In this document: piece after piece, positions 9,680-18,496 of the stretch
Layout: every line of letters begins with the position of its first letter
Numbering within the stretch: position 1 is the first letter of the stretch
Origin: Erythrobacter sp.
GTDB taxonomy: Bacteria; Pseudomonadota; Alphaproteobacteria; Sphingomonadales; Sphingomonadaceae
Reading direction: 5' to 3'
NCBI GenBank assembly: GCA_030148605.1
Contig: JASBTD010000011.1
Location: 1-60,266, forward strand
Length of the DNA stretch: 60,266 nt
Translations under genes and position numbers: made by a program
Notes under the pieces: generated by a model
Databases searched by the model: none
Told to the model about the DNA's origin: nothing
What the model saw: only the letters and a program-made list of their open reading frames with translations

Positions 9680-10944
9680 TTGCCAACATCCAGACTGGGA
9701 TCGCGTGCCGGCCAATCCGGCCGGTTCTCATGCAGCGGGTGGGGGTGGGCGAGTTCGTTCGCCATCAGGCTGCGCAATATGCCTTCGCGGATGCCCCGGT
9801 CGGCAACACCAAGGCGGCCAGCAGGCCAGATATCGAGGATCGAATCGAGAATCGCGCACCCTGCGACGACCAGCTCTGCCCGGTCGCGCCCGATACAAGG
9901 CAATTCGCTGCGTTCTTCGGGAGATTTGCTAGCCAGCATTTGCGTGATGCCGCGCATCGAATGTGCCGGCACGATCAGCCCGTCGACAGCGTTGCGGTCA
10001 TATTGCGGCAAGCCGAGGTGCAGGCTGGCAAGCGTTGTGACTGTGCCGCTGGTGCCCAGCAGGCGCAGGTCTTTCTGCTCGGCTGCCGGTGCAATCCGTT
10101 CCGCAAATGCATCGAAGCTGGCGCGCACTACGCGGCGCATTTCGGCATAGCGGGCTGAGCGTTCCTCTGGTGTGCCTTCCATCCGGCCGACGGTGTCAGT
10201 CAGCGAGACGACACCCCATGGCACGCTGAGCCAATCGACCATCTCCGGCACACCGCCACCCTGTTCAAGCAGCACCAGCTCTGTCGAGCCGCCGCCAATG
10301 TCAAAGATGATCGCGGGGCCGGTTCCCGGTTCCAGCAGGATCTGGCAGCCGAGCACCGCCAGCCGCGCTTCCTCTTCGGCGCTGATAATATCGAGCGCGA
10401 TCCCTGTCTCTTCCTTCACGCGGGCGATGAAGGCTTCACCATTGTTTGCACGGCGGCACGCTTCGGTCGCGACCGAGCGGGCGAGGTAGACATTGCGGCG
10501 GCGCAATTTGTCCGCGCAAACCGACAGGGCTTGAACGGTCCGGTCCATTGCAGCGTCGCTTAACCTGCCAGATTTGGCGAGGCCTTCGCCAAGTTTCACC
10601 ACACGGCTGAACGCATCGATGACTGTGAATCCTTCACCCGATGGCCGGGCAATAAGAAGGCGGCAGTTGTTGGTGCCAAGGTCAATCGCGGCATAGGCCT
10701 GGCCCGGGCGCGGGCCGGAACTCTTGTTGAAGGGATTGCGAATCGGTTTTTGCGCGCCGCGTTTAGGCGCAGCTGCGCGGTTGGAATTGCGCCCGGCAGG
10801 TTTTGCCCCGCGCGAACTTTTTCCTTCCTTGGGCTTGGCGGGGCGCTTGTAGCGGAAATCGGCTACCTTGCCGGACTTGCCGCCCCTTTTTGAGCCTGCC
10901 CTGTTTTCACTGTCCGGCGGAGAAAAATCCGCCATATTCAACAC
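9676..10944 (-). CDS. ppx: Ppx/GppA family phosphatase (exopolyphosphatase type)
   Basis: 422 aa. The N-terminal ~80 residues are a basic, disordered extension. The acetate kinase/actin-like fold then begins at AAIDLGTNNCRLLIARP and continues with FDIGGGSTELVLLEQ. These enzymes hydrolyse polyphosphate and/or pppGpp; the two cannot be told apart from sequence alone. A GGAGG lies seven bases before GTG at 10944, which supports that GTG over the ATG at 10935. It is coupled to rlmE. The polyphosphate kinase gene is ~48 kb away in the same window. Confidence 0.88.
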   Translation of the reverse strand: MLNMADFSPPDSENRAGSKRGGKSGKVADFRYKRPAKPKEGKSSRGAKPAGRNSNRAAAPKRGAQKPIRNPFNKSSGPRPGQAYAAIDLGTNNCRLLIARPSGEGFTVIDAFSRVVKLGEGLAKSGRLSDAAMDRTVQALSVCADKLRRRNVYLARSVATEACRRANNGEAFIARVKEETGIALDIISAEEEARLAVLGCQILLEPGTGPAIIFDIGGGSTELVLLEQGGGVPEMVDWLSVPWGVVSLTDTVGRMEGTPEERSARYAEMRRVVRASFDAFAERIAPAAEQKDLRLLGTSGTVTTLASLHLGLPQYDRNAVDGLIVPAHSMRGITQMLASKSPEERSELPCIGRDRAELVVAGCAILDSILDIWPAGRLGVADRGIREGILRSLMANELAHPHPLHENRPDWPARDPSLDVGK

Positions 10945-11120
10945 TTTCTTTCCTCCCGCCGCGCATTGCGTACGGGGACCTGCCCCTTAGCTAGCGATTA
11001 CCGCCGCTACGGGCAAGCATTGGCAGGCTTACAGGATAGAGAGCGGCCTTGACCTGAGCAGCGCGCAAACCTAGATGCGCAGCGCTCGAAAGCGGCATCT
11101 CAGGGTGTCTGCACGGCCGA

Positions 11121-11194
11121 TGCCCCGTCGTCTAATGGTAAGACTACGGACTCTGACTCCGTCAATTGAGGTTCGAATCCTCACGGGGCATCCA
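11121..11194 (+). tRNA. tRNA-Gln (CUG anticodon)
   Basis: A complete cloverleaf of 74 nt with encoded CCA. The acceptor stem is TGCCCCG with CGGGGCA. The anticodon stem ACGGA/TCCGT encloses the loop CTCTGAC (anticodon CTG), and the T-loop is TTCGAAT. Confidence 0.97.
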
Positions 11195-11202
11195 GCCATT
11201 CC

Positions 11203-12294
11203 TCAGCCGATAGCGGGATCATTGAGCCCTTGAAGTCCGAGCGGGGTAAAAGGCCCGATAATCAGCTGTTCGAACACGCCGATCGCGTTTTCTTCGGGCG
11301 CAACAACCTCCATGATCATCTGCACATGCAGGTTTTCCATCGCCAGCGGATCGACCGATTTCAGGTCGATGTCTTCACGTTCGACCCTGAGCGGCCCGTG
11401 ATGCATGCCGTGCCCCCAAACGGGATGGGTGTAGCCGAGCCCTTTCATATGAAACCGGCCGAGCGGTTCGAAGGTGATCTGTTCCGGCGCGCCTTGCAGC
11501 GCGAGCGACAACGTGCCGCTATCGGGCCAGCGCGTACCAGCGGCCAGCCGGGTGCGCATCGAGCCTGCGCCTTCAGCCAGTTCAGCGGCTGACGCGCCAT
11601 CGGGCGCCCATGCCGCACGCGTGTTCCACGCTTCGCCATGCGCGTCATTGTTGACGTGGAAGAACAGGCTGCCGCTTTCGAAATTGATCGGGGTCCATTG
11701 CCAGAAGAAGCTGGGGATCGGCGCACCGGGCATCGGCTGCTCGTCGCGCGCGCCGATGGGGCGCACGCCCCAGCTGCGATCACGCGTGCCGCAAGTGCCG
11801 GCCGCCATTTCCTGCCGCTCGCCATCGAGCGAAATCCACCCTTCGAAATGCCCGTTTTGGGTCATCCGGGTGTAATCCATGAAGGCACGCGGCCCGATGC
11901 GATGGATGAAGCGCGGCTCTTCAATCGGGAAGGCACGCCCGGTGAATGTGAATTCGCCGGCGATCCCGTCAGTCTCATCCACAGTAACCTTGAGCCGCTG
12001 CAAGGGCTCGATCACTTCGATTGCAATCGGCCCCACGCGCATGCTCATCCGTTCCATGCCCAGTTCGCAGCTGGCATGAAGGCAATATTGCACGCCGCCG
12101 CGAATGAAGCTGAAATGGGCATCTGCCACGTCCAGATGCGGGTAAACGCCGAAAGCCAGCGCGAAGAACCCGCTGCCATCGGGCGCATATCCGTTGAAGA
12201 AATAACGGTCGTAGAAATTCCGGTCAGTGCCTGAATAGGCGACCGGTTCAGGTGTCTGGTGGAGCGGAAACTCGTCACCTTTGCTAAGCGCCAT
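11203..12294 (-). CDS. Conserved hypothetical protein paired with a phosphotransferase
   Basis: 363 aa, soluble, without a signal peptide. It is rich in beta-strand-like segments and Trp/Phe motifs such as GHFEGWISLDGE and RDRSWGVRPIG. The pattern resembles lipocalin-like proteins of the AttH/hydroxyneurosporene-synthase type, but I cannot assign it firmly. It lies three bases downstream of the phosphotransferase gene and is surely co-transcribed, which suggests both act on one small molecule or lipid (inference). Confidence 0.7.
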   Translation of the reverse strand: MALSKGDEFPLHQTPEPVAYSGTDRNFYDRYFFNGYAPDGSGFFALAFGVYPHLDVADAHFSFIRGGVQYCLHASCELGMERMSMRVGPIAIEVIEPLQRLKVTVDETDGIAGEFTFTGRAFPIEEPRFIHRIGPRAFMDYTRMTQNGHFEGWISLDGERQEMAAGTCGTRDRSWGVRPIGARDEQPMPGAPIPSFFWQWTPINFESGSLFFHVNNDAHGEAWNTRAAWAPDGASAAELAEGAGSMRTRLAAGTRWPDSGTLSLALQGAPEQITFEPLGRFHMKGLGYTHPVWGHGMHHGPLRVEREDIDLKSVDPLAMENLHVQMIMEVVAPEENAIGVFEQLIIGPFTPLGLQGLNDPAIG

Positions 12295-12297
12295 CGC

Positions 12298-13371
12298 TCA
12301 ACCCTCCTCAAGCATTTGCAGGCTACCATGTTCGAGTGCGAGCGCACATGCGCCGCGCGCCATCGACAGGAAATTGGCATCGCCGCGCTCGGTCCGCTCG
12401 ACAAAGGCAGCACTGAAAACCGCTGTCGAAACCCCGTGCAAGCCACCGATCACATAGTCACGCCAGATATCGCTACGGGTCAGAACCACCCCTCTCGCGG
12501 CCATCTCGGCGCAATAGAGATCAAGCAGCTCGCTTTCATGCCGGCGGCGCAATTCGTCGCCAATTCCGCAGCCAAGGAAATAGCCGATGTCCGTCATCGG
12601 GTGGCCGATTCCAAGCGTTTGCCAATCAAGGATCGCAATCGGCTCGGCGCCCCGGCCAATTCCGAACAGCATATTATCGAGCCGGAAATCGCCATGCACC
12701 AGGCTGAATTTGGGATGATCGCGGGTAAGCCAGGCCTCGCTCGCGGCCAGCCCTTCGCACACCGCCATGAACTCAGGCTCCAGCGTGCCTGCATAGCGCT
12801 CTGCAAAAATGGCATGTGCCTGAGGATAAAGCGTCTTGATTTGTGCCGTTATGGCTTCCTGCGGTTGCAGCCAGTCCAGCGTCAGGATTGCGTCATTTTG
12901 CCATGATGGTGCGTGAAGGGCTGCGGCTTGGCGGATCGCATGCTGTGCGTCTTCCAAGCTGCAACTGTCGAGCTGATTCCCGCCGCGCTGAGGCGCGAGG
13001 TCTTCGAACAGCAGGACAAAGGTGTCGCCATCTTCGCTTACTTCTGCCGCGTAGGTTTGCGGCACCCGCACACCTAGCTTGGGGGCCAGTTCGCGATAGA
13101 ATCGCACTTCCTTGGCATAGAGGCCCATCATCGCGGCTGTGCCGCGGCTGGTCGGGTTCTCAGCCGGGAATTTGCCTGCAACGGTTGCCGGGCCATTGGG
13201 TGAGCCATCGTAAGCAAGGTGAAAACGCGCGCTGTCCCCCACCTGGCCAGTGCCAATCGGTTCCCACGTCACACTCTGGATTTTCGCGTCGCTGATCGTG
13301 CCTGCCGCGCGCAGCCGCTTTGTCAGCCACTCTGGCGTCACCTCAGCCGGATGTGACGGGAATCCCGCCAT
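12298..13371 (-). CDS. APH-like phosphotransferase family protein
   Basis: 357 aa. The kinase motif VHGDFRLDNML and metal-binding ILDWQTLGIGHPMTDIGYFLG are clear, as in aminoglycoside/choline-kinase-like enzymes and acyl-CoA dehydrogenase-associated phosphotransferases. The ATG at 13371 follows GGGGAGAAGAG, a good ribosome-binding site. A longer open frame reaches 13923 but its extension is antisense to the LOG gene. Substrate is unknown. It forms an operon with the 363-aa hypothetical protein. Confidence 0.82.
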   Translation of the reverse strand: MAGFPSHPAEVTPEWLTKRLRAAGTISDAKIQSVTWEPIGTGQVGDSARFHLAYDGSPNGPATVAGKFPAENPTSRGTAAMMGLYAKEVRFYRELAPKLGVRVPQTYAAEVSEDGDTFVLLFEDLAPQRGGNQLDSCSLEDAQHAIRQAAALHAPSWQNDAILTLDWLQPQEAITAQIKTLYPQAHAIFAERYAGTLEPEFMAVCEGLAASEAWLTRDHPKFSLVHGDFRLDNMLFGIGRGAEPIAILDWQTLGIGHPMTDIGYFLGCGIGDELRRRHESELLDLYCAEMAARGVVLTRSDIWRDYVIGGLHGVSTAVFSAAFVERTERGDANFLSMARGACALALEHGSLQMLEEG

Positions 13372-13497
13372 AATCTCTTCTCCCCGGTCTGAGATGATAT
13401 GCGGCGCTCGATTCCGGAGCAATGGTGATTTGTATAGGTGCCAGCTGGCCGCGATCTTGGCTTGCTGTTGCGGTTCGCGCGGCCTAGGTCGTTGAGC

Positions 13498-14376
13498 ATG
13501 GACAAGAAAAGCAAAGAACACGACCTGGTAGATCACAAGTTCTACCACGCGGGGCAGGAAGCCCCGTTCCTCGACCGCTCGGAAGACCCGGGCACTCCGC
13601 AAACCAGGCACGAAGCCTATAAGTTGGCATTTGCCGACAATGATTTCCTGCTGCGCGATGAGCTGCGGCCGGTGCGATTCCAGCTCGAGCTGCTCAAGCC
13701 GGAGATGCTGCTTGAAGAAGCCGGGGTTGGCTCGACACTGGTGATGTATGGCTCGGCGCGCATTCCTTCGCCTGAGGAAGCGGACAAGCTGGTTGCCGAA
13801 GCCGATGAGGCGCGCCGCCCGATTGCAGAAAAGCTGGCGGAGAAAGCGAAATACTACACCGAAGCTTACAAGCTTGCCCGCCAAGTGAGCGAGCTGGCGA
13901 TTGTCGAGGATGGCAAGCGGCAATTCGTCATATGTTCAGGCGGCGGGCCGTCGATCATGGAAGCGGCCAATCGCGGTGCCAGCGATGCGGGATCGGAATC
14001 GATCGGACTCAATATCGCCTTGCCGCATGAGCAATATCCGAATTCATTCGTCACACCGAATCTCAGCTTCCAGTTTCATTACTTCGCGCTACGCAAGATG
14101 CATTTCCTGTTACGCGCGCGTGCAGTGGCTGTATTCCCGGGTGGCTTCGGCACGCTCGACGAATTTCTCGAACTGCTCACACTGATCCAGACCGGCAAAA
14201 TGAAGCCGATCCCTGTCCTGTTGTTCGGAAAGGATTTCTGGAGCCGGGTGATCAATTTCGAAGCACTGGTCGAAGAAGGCACTATCAACGCAGAGGATCT
14301 GGACCTGTTCAAATGGTGCGAATGCGCGGATGACGCCTGGTGCCATATCGCCGAGTTCTACGACCTCACTTGCTAG
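13498..14376 (+). CDS. LOG family protein (lysine decarboxylase-like)
   Basis: 292 aa. The GSAR motif is near residue 80 (VMYGSARIP), FVICSGGGPSIMEAANRGA follows, and the family signature FPGGFGTLDE is near residue 220. LOG proteins are nucleotide 5'-monophosphate phosphoribohydrolases that release cytokinin-type or purine bases; bacterial roles vary. It is longer than plant LOG owing to an N-terminal helical extension. The 3' end overlaps the convergent thiD gene by 11 bases. Confidence 0.85.
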   Translation: MDKKSKEHDLVDHKFYHAGQEAPFLDRSEDPGTPQTRHEAYKLAFADNDFLLRDELRPVRFQLELLKPEMLLEEAGVGSTLVMYGSARIPSPEEADKLVAEADEARRPIAEKLAEKAKYYTEAYKLARQVSELAIVEDGKRQFVICSGGGPSIMEAANRGASDAGSESIGLNIALPHEQYPNSFVTPNLSFQFHYFALRKMHFLLRARAVAVFPGGFGTLDEFLELLTLIQTGKMKPIPVLLFGKDFWSRVINFEALVEEGTINAEDLDLFKWCECADDAWCHIAEFYDLTC

Positions 14377-15187
14377 GCGAATTGCCCCGCACCGCCTGAT
14401 GGCCGAGCGGGCCATTCCCTGAGCCAAAACCGGGTGCCGCTTCGATCGCGCGGTAAACAAAATTGCGCGCCAGCGTGATCGCATGCTCAAGCGATTGGCC
14501 ATGCCCCAGCAGCGTCGCAATCGCTGCTGACAGGGTGCAGCCGGTGCCGTGCGTGTGCGGAGTGTCGATGCGGGTGTGGCTGTATTGCAAGGCCTTGCCA
14601 TCCGGCGCGACAAGCAAGTCAATCACTTGCTGCGTATCTGTATGTCCGCCTTTGGCGAGCACATGCGCATCGTAGCTTTTGGCAAGCTGGGCCGCGGCGC
14701 TTTCCATCAATCCGGTGTCGCGCAATTCGCGCTCTGCCATGTGCTCCAGCTCGGGCAAATTGGGAGTAATCAGCGTCGCACGCGCAAACAGCAGGTCTTC
14801 GATCGCTGCCATTGCGTCAGGCGCTATCAGCGGGGAGCCCGAAGTCGCGATCATAACCGGATCGAGCACGACGGGCGTGCCTTCCGGCAAAGCGTCGAGC
14901 GCAGTGGCGACGTGTTCGATGATGTCGCGATCATGCAGCATGCCGATCTTGACGGCATCGACGCCAATATCGTCCACGCAGCTGGCAATCTGCTGGCCAA
15001 CGAAAGCCCCGCTCATCGGCACAATAGCTTGAACGCCGACAGTGTTCTGGGCGGTCGCTGCGGTAATCGCTGTCATCGCATAGCCGCCCAGCATGGTGAC
15101 GGTCTTGATATCAGCCTGGATGCCGGCACCACCCGAGCTGTCCGAGCCGGCAATGCTGAGAATGCGGGGCGGGGCGTTGTTGCTCAT
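14366..15187 (-). CDS. thiD: Hydroxymethylpyrimidine/phosphomethylpyrimidine kinase
   Basis: 273 aa, normal ThiD length. The N-terminal motif is SIAGSDSSGGAGIQADIKT and the ribokinase-fold anion hole is HGTGCTLSAAIA near residue 215. It phosphorylates HMP and HMP-P in thiamine synthesis. It is the last gene of glmM-DUF1272-thiD, with an ATGA overlap upstream. Confidence 0.94.
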   Translation of the reverse strand: MSNNAPPRILSIAGSDSSGGAGIQADIKTVTMLGGYAMTAITAATAQNTVGVQAIVPMSGAFVGQQIASCVDDIGVDAVKIGMLHDRDIIEHVATALDALPEGTPVVLDPVMIATSGSPLIAPDAMAAIEDLLFARATLITPNLPELEHMAERELRDTGLMESAAAQLAKSYDAHVLAKGGHTDTQQVIDLLVAPDGKALQYSHTRIDTPHTHGTGCTLSAAIATLLGHGQSLEHAITLARNFVYRAIEAAPGFGSGNGPLGHQAVRGNSPSK

Positions 15188-15408
15188 CCCTTGAACTTGC
15201 GCTCGCCCGAAGGGGGGAACTTCTCATGCAGCTTCTTCGCGCGGGTAGGGCGGTCCATCAGTTCGCCGCCGCAGTTCGGGCAGGCATCATCGAGCGCTTC
15301 GGCGCATTCGGCGCAAAAGGTGCATTCGAAACTGCAAATGAAGGCGCCGGGTGCTTCGGCTGGCAAATCCGTGCCGCAACGCTCGCAATCAGGCCGCATT
15401 TCCAGCAT
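15184..15408 (-). CDS. DUF1272 small zinc-ribbon protein
   Basis: 74 aa with four CxxC or near-CxxC cysteine pairs: CERC, CSFEC, CAEC and CPNC. It matches the DUF1272 family of presumed zinc-binding proteins. It overlaps glmM (TGATG) and thiD (ATGA), so it is translationally coupled to both. Function is unknown. Confidence 0.85.
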   Translation of the reverse strand: MLEMRPDCERCGTDLPAEAPGAFICSFECTFCAECAEALDDACPNCGGELMDRPTRAKKLHEKFPPSGERKFKG

Positions 15409-16745
15409 CAGCTTGCCTCCTCTATTGCAGCGCAGATGCGTTCAACCACGGTCTCAACCTGGGCTGCATCATCACCTTCCGCCATCACGCGAATGAGAGG
15501 CTCCGTGCCTGACGGGCGGATCACCAATCGCCCCGTTCCTTCCAGCTCGCTTTCCGCGCTGGCGATTTCGGCTTTGACATTCTCATTCTCTAGCGGCGCG
15601 CCGCCATCATAGCGCACATTCCTGAGCAACTGCGGCACCGGATCGAAAACATGCAACAGCTCGCTCGCCGGCTTGCCAGACCGCACGAGCCCCGCCAGCA
15701 CGCGCAAGGCCGCGATAGTGCCGTCGCCGGTCGTCGCATGATCGAGCAGGATCATATGGCCGGACTGTTCGCCGCCCAGATTGAATCCGCCTTCCTTCAT
15801 GCGTTCGAGCACATAGCGGTCACCCACTTTGGTCCGCTCAAGCGTCAGGCCCAACCCGCTCAAGTACCGCTCAAGCCCCAGGTTCGACATCACAGTTGCG
15901 ACCACGCCGCCGCCAGTGAGTGTGCCCTTTTCCTGCATACGCGTGGCGATCAGCGCCATCAGCTGGTCTCCATCGACCTTCTGCCCTTTCTCGTCGACGA
16001 CGATCAGCCGATCGGCGTCACCATCCAATGCGATGCCTACGTCTGCGCCTTCATCGACCACGCGCGCTTGCAAGGCTTCGATCGCGGTCGAACCGACGCC
16101 ATCATTGATGTTGAGGCCATTGGGGGAAACGCCAAGCGCAATGACTTCAGCGCCCAATTCCCAGATCGCGGTGGGCGCAACCTTGTATGCGGCACCATGC
16201 GCGCAATCGACCACCACCTTCAGGCCGTCAAAACTGACATCGGCAGCTACCGATTGCTTGACGGCGTGGATATAGCGCCCCGCCGCGTCGTCGACACGCC
16301 AGGCGCGGCCAATGCGCGATGGCGCGACCAGTTTCGGTTCGGCTTCGATCAGCTGCTCGATTGCAAGTTCGTCTTCATCGGACAGCTTGAACCCGTCCGG
16401 GCCGAACAATTTGATCCCATTGTCTTCATAGAGGTTGTGGCTGGCAGAGATCATCACGCCCATATCCGCGCGCATCTCGCGGGTCAGCATGGCGATGGCG
16501 GGCGTTGGCAAGGGCCCGGTCAGGATCACATCCATGCCCACACTGGTGAAACCGGCGACAAGCGCGTTTTCCATCATATAGCCTGAAAGACGCGTGTCCT
16601 TGCCGATAACCACCCGGTGGCGATGATCGCCGCGGGCAAAATGTGCGCCGGCGGCCTGCCCGACACGCATCGCCATTTCCGCGGTCATCGCACCCTGATT
16701 GGTGCGGCCCCTTATGCCATCGGTGCCAAAGAATTTGCGCCCCAT
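15408..16745 (-). CDS. glmM: Phosphoglucosamine mutase
   Basis: 445 aa. The phosphoserine loop is GVMISASHN (Ser102), the metal loop is DGDADR and the phosphate-binding motif near the C-terminus is [15 protein letters not shown]. It interconverts glucosamine-6-P and glucosamine-1-P for peptidoglycan and LPS synthesis. It is the first gene of a three-gene minus-strand operon. Confidence 0.96.
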   Translation of the reverse strand: MGRKFFGTDGIRGRTNQGAMTAEMAMRVGQAAGAHFARGDHRHRVVIGKDTRLSGYMMENALVAGFTSVGMDVILTGPLPTPAIAMLTREMRADMGVMISASHNLYEDNGIKLFGPDGFKLSDEDELAIEQLIEAEPKLVAPSRIGRAWRVDDAAGRYIHAVKQSVAADVSFDGLKVVVDCAHGAAYKVAPTAIWELGAEVIALGVSPNGLNINDGVGSTAIEALQARVVDEGADVGIALDGDADRLIVVDEKGQKVDGDQLMALIATRMQEKGTLTGGGVVATVMSNLGLERYLSGLGLTLERTKVGDRYVLERMKEGGFNLGGEQSGHMILLDHATTGDGTIAALRVLAGLVRSGKPASELLHVFDPVPQLLRNVRYDGGAPLENENVKAEIASAESELEGTGRLVIRPSGTEPLIRVMAEGDDAAQVETVVERICAAIEEAS

Positions 16746-16960
16746 TGCCGTGTTGTCTCCGATGTTCTGACTGTGAGCATTCCAGCCGTGCTTGTGCCGT
16801 GGTTATTGCGCGAAGGGAAGGGCCGGAAGCCATCAATTGCGGTTCGCCCTAGCCGCATGCACCGTCAGTTGCGCTATTTGCAAGATAAAGTGTGAAACTT
16901 CGGGCCGATCCATGCATTGATTAAATGAGCTATTGAAAATCAAAAGAAAACGGAGTCTCC

Positions 16961-17572
16961 ATGGCCTTTGAACTCATCCCCCTCCCATTCGACAACAGTG
17001 CACTTGAGCCTGCTGTTTCAGCAGAAACGCTATCCTATCACTATGGCAAGCACCACCAGGCCTATGTCGACAAGACCAATGCCGCCATTGAAGGCGGGGA
17101 GCATTCGGGCAAATCACTGGAACAGATCGTCGCCGCAGCGCGCGGAGCCGATCAGGGCCTGTTCAACAATGCTGCGCAAAGCTGGAATCACGCCTTCTAC
17201 TGGTATTCGCTCAGCCCCGATGGCGGTGAGCCGTCGGTCGAACTGCAGTCAGCGATTGACCAATCTTTCGGGTCGCTTGATCAATTGAAGGAGCAGCTCA
17301 AGTCACGCGGAGCAGGCCATTTCGCCAGCGGCTGGGTCTGGTTGGCGGACCGCGATGGGAAGCTGTCGATCGAGGAAACGCATGATGGTGACACGCTGGC
17401 CGATAGCGATTTCAACCCGCTGCTGACAATCGACGTGTGGGAGCACGCCTATTATCTTGACCACCAGAACAAGCGGCCAGCCTATCTCGATGCGATTGTC
17501 GATGCGAAGCTCAACTGGCGCTTTGCGTCCGAAAACTTTGCTCGCGGATCAATCTGGACCTACCCATCGTAA
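16961..17572 (+). CDS. sodB: Iron superoxide dismutase
   Basis: 203 aa. Metal ligands are visible in SYHYGKHHQAYV, NAAQSWNHAFYW and DVWEHAYYLDHQ. The Gln in AAQSWNH is typical of the iron type. There is no signal peptide, so it is cytoplasmic. GGAG lies eight bases before ATG. It converts superoxide to peroxide and oxygen. Confidence 0.95.
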   Translation: MAFELIPLPFDNSALEPAVSAETLSYHYGKHHQAYVDKTNAAIEGGEHSGKSLEQIVAAARGADQGLFNNAAQSWNHAFYWYSLSPDGGEPSVELQSAIDQSFGSLDQLKEQLKSRGAGHFASGWVWLADRDGKLSIEETHDGDTLADSDFNPLLTIDVWEHAYYLDHQNKRPAYLDAIVDAKLNWRFASENFARGSIWTYPS

Positions 17573-17581
17573 ACGGAGCGT

Positions 17582-17617
17582 TGCCCGCGCACTCGTGATC
17601 AGCTTTCAGCGCGGGCA
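17582..17617. terminator. Hairpin between convergent sodB and ecfG
   Basis: The 9-bp stem TGCCCGCGC/GCGCGGGCA has an 18-base loop and spans the ecfG stop codon. It has no T-run, so it is a weak candidate for two-way termination. Confidence 0.4.
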
Positions 17618-18201
17618 GCCACTTCGTCCAATTCCTCAAGAATGGCGCGATGGGCAGATGCATCGTCTAGCGAGCGCTGGGGAATCGCATCTTCTTCCAG
17701 CATTGAACTAAGCGTTGCACGCGCCCGGCCGACACGGCTTTTGATGGTCCCGACCGCGCAGCCGCAAATGTTGGCAGCTTCTTCGTAAGAGAACCCGCCT
17801 GCACCCACGAGCAACAGCGCTTCGCGCCGTTCAGGTGGAAGCGTTAGCAGCGCCCGGTGCAGGTCAGACAGGTGGATCGGCTCTTCCTGACCGGCGGGAG
17901 CCGTCAAAATCCGCTCGGCTACAGTCTCGTCATATTCGCCGCGAAAGCGATTGCGCCGCATATCGGTAAGATAGGCATTGCGCAGGATCACGAATGTCCA
18001 CGCGCGCATCGATGTGCCCGGCTCAAAACGCTCTTGTGCTGCCCAGGCCTTGAGCATCGTCTCCTGTACCAGATCATCAGCCATGTCAGGCCTGCCGCAT
18101 AATCCGCGCGCGAAAGCGCGCAGATGCGGCACGACCTCGGTCAATTCGCGTTTGAAATCTGCTTTTTCGGCGGCAGTACGCTTGCTCTTGCTCTCCGCCA
18201 T
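17599..18201 (-). CDS. ecfG: EcfG-type ECF sigma factor (general stress response)
   Basis: 200 aa. Region 2 contains DMADDLVQETMLKAW and TFVILRNAYLTDMRR. The region 4 helix-turn-helix is FSYEEAANICGCAVGTIKSRVGRAR. It directs RNA polymerase to GGAAC/CGTT promoters, is held by NepR and is released by phosphorylated PhyR. All these partners are adjacent. The ATG overlaps the nepR stop (TGATG), ensuring coupled synthesis with its anti-sigma factor. Confidence 0.92.
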   Translation of the reverse strand: MAESKSKRTAAEKADFKRELTEVVPHLRAFARGLCGRPDMADDLVQETMLKAWAAQERFEPGTSMRAWTFVILRNAYLTDMRRNRFRGEYDETVAERILTAPAGQEEPIHLSDLHRALLTLPPERREALLLVGAGGFSYEEAANICGCAVGTIKSRVGRARATLSSMLEEDAIPQRSLDDASAHRAILEELDEVAARAES

Positions 18202-18362
18202 CAGGATGGGCTTTTCCGTTCAGGACCATCAAGCTTGTCGAGCAGGTCCTTGAACGTGTCGGGTAGCGGCTCTTCGACAACCGAATCATAGAGCTGGCGC
18301 AATCCGTCGGCCCATTCAGGCTCGATCGCACTTTTCCCTGATTTTCGTTTGTCAGTTGCCAT
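18201..18362 (-). CDS. nepR: NepR family anti-sigma factor
   Basis: 53 aa, read directly as ATG-GCA-ACT through TGA at 18201. The core WADGLRQLYDSVVEEPLPD followed by FKDLLDKLD matches the two helices of NepR that bind EcfG or phospho-PhyR. Its length (50-65 aa is usual) and its coupling to ecfG fit. It is too short for many automatic gene lists. Confidence 0.9.
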   Translation of the reverse strand: MATDKRKSGKSAIEPEWADGLRQLYDSVVEEPLPDTFKDLLDKLDGPERKSPS

Positions 18363-18437
18363 TCAATCTCAGCGCCTCTTAACCCTCATTCTATTCCGAT
18401 GCATTGTCGCGGTGCAATGACAGAAGCGGGCATTGAC

Positions 18438-18464
18438 GGAACGACAGCTGCGCTACTTGGTTCC
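18438..18464. promoter_or_regulatory. Overlapping divergent EcfG-type promoters
   Basis: Minus strand: GGAAC at 18464-18460, 16 bases, then CGTT at 18443-18440. This is a perfect EcfG-type promoter ~80 bases upstream of nepR. Plus strand: GGAAC at 18438-18442, 16 bases, then GGTT at 18459-18462, one mismatch, ~35 bases before the kinase ATG. The -35 of each overlaps the -10 of the other because the element is an inverted repeat. Confidence 0.75.
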
Positions 18465-18496
18465 CAAAGCAGACTATCGGGAGTAGCGTTAGCACA

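Noticed and set aside
13372..13923. N-terminal extension of the phosphotransferase frame
   Set aside because: It is antisense to the LOG gene, and a good ribosome-binding site marks 13,371 as the start.
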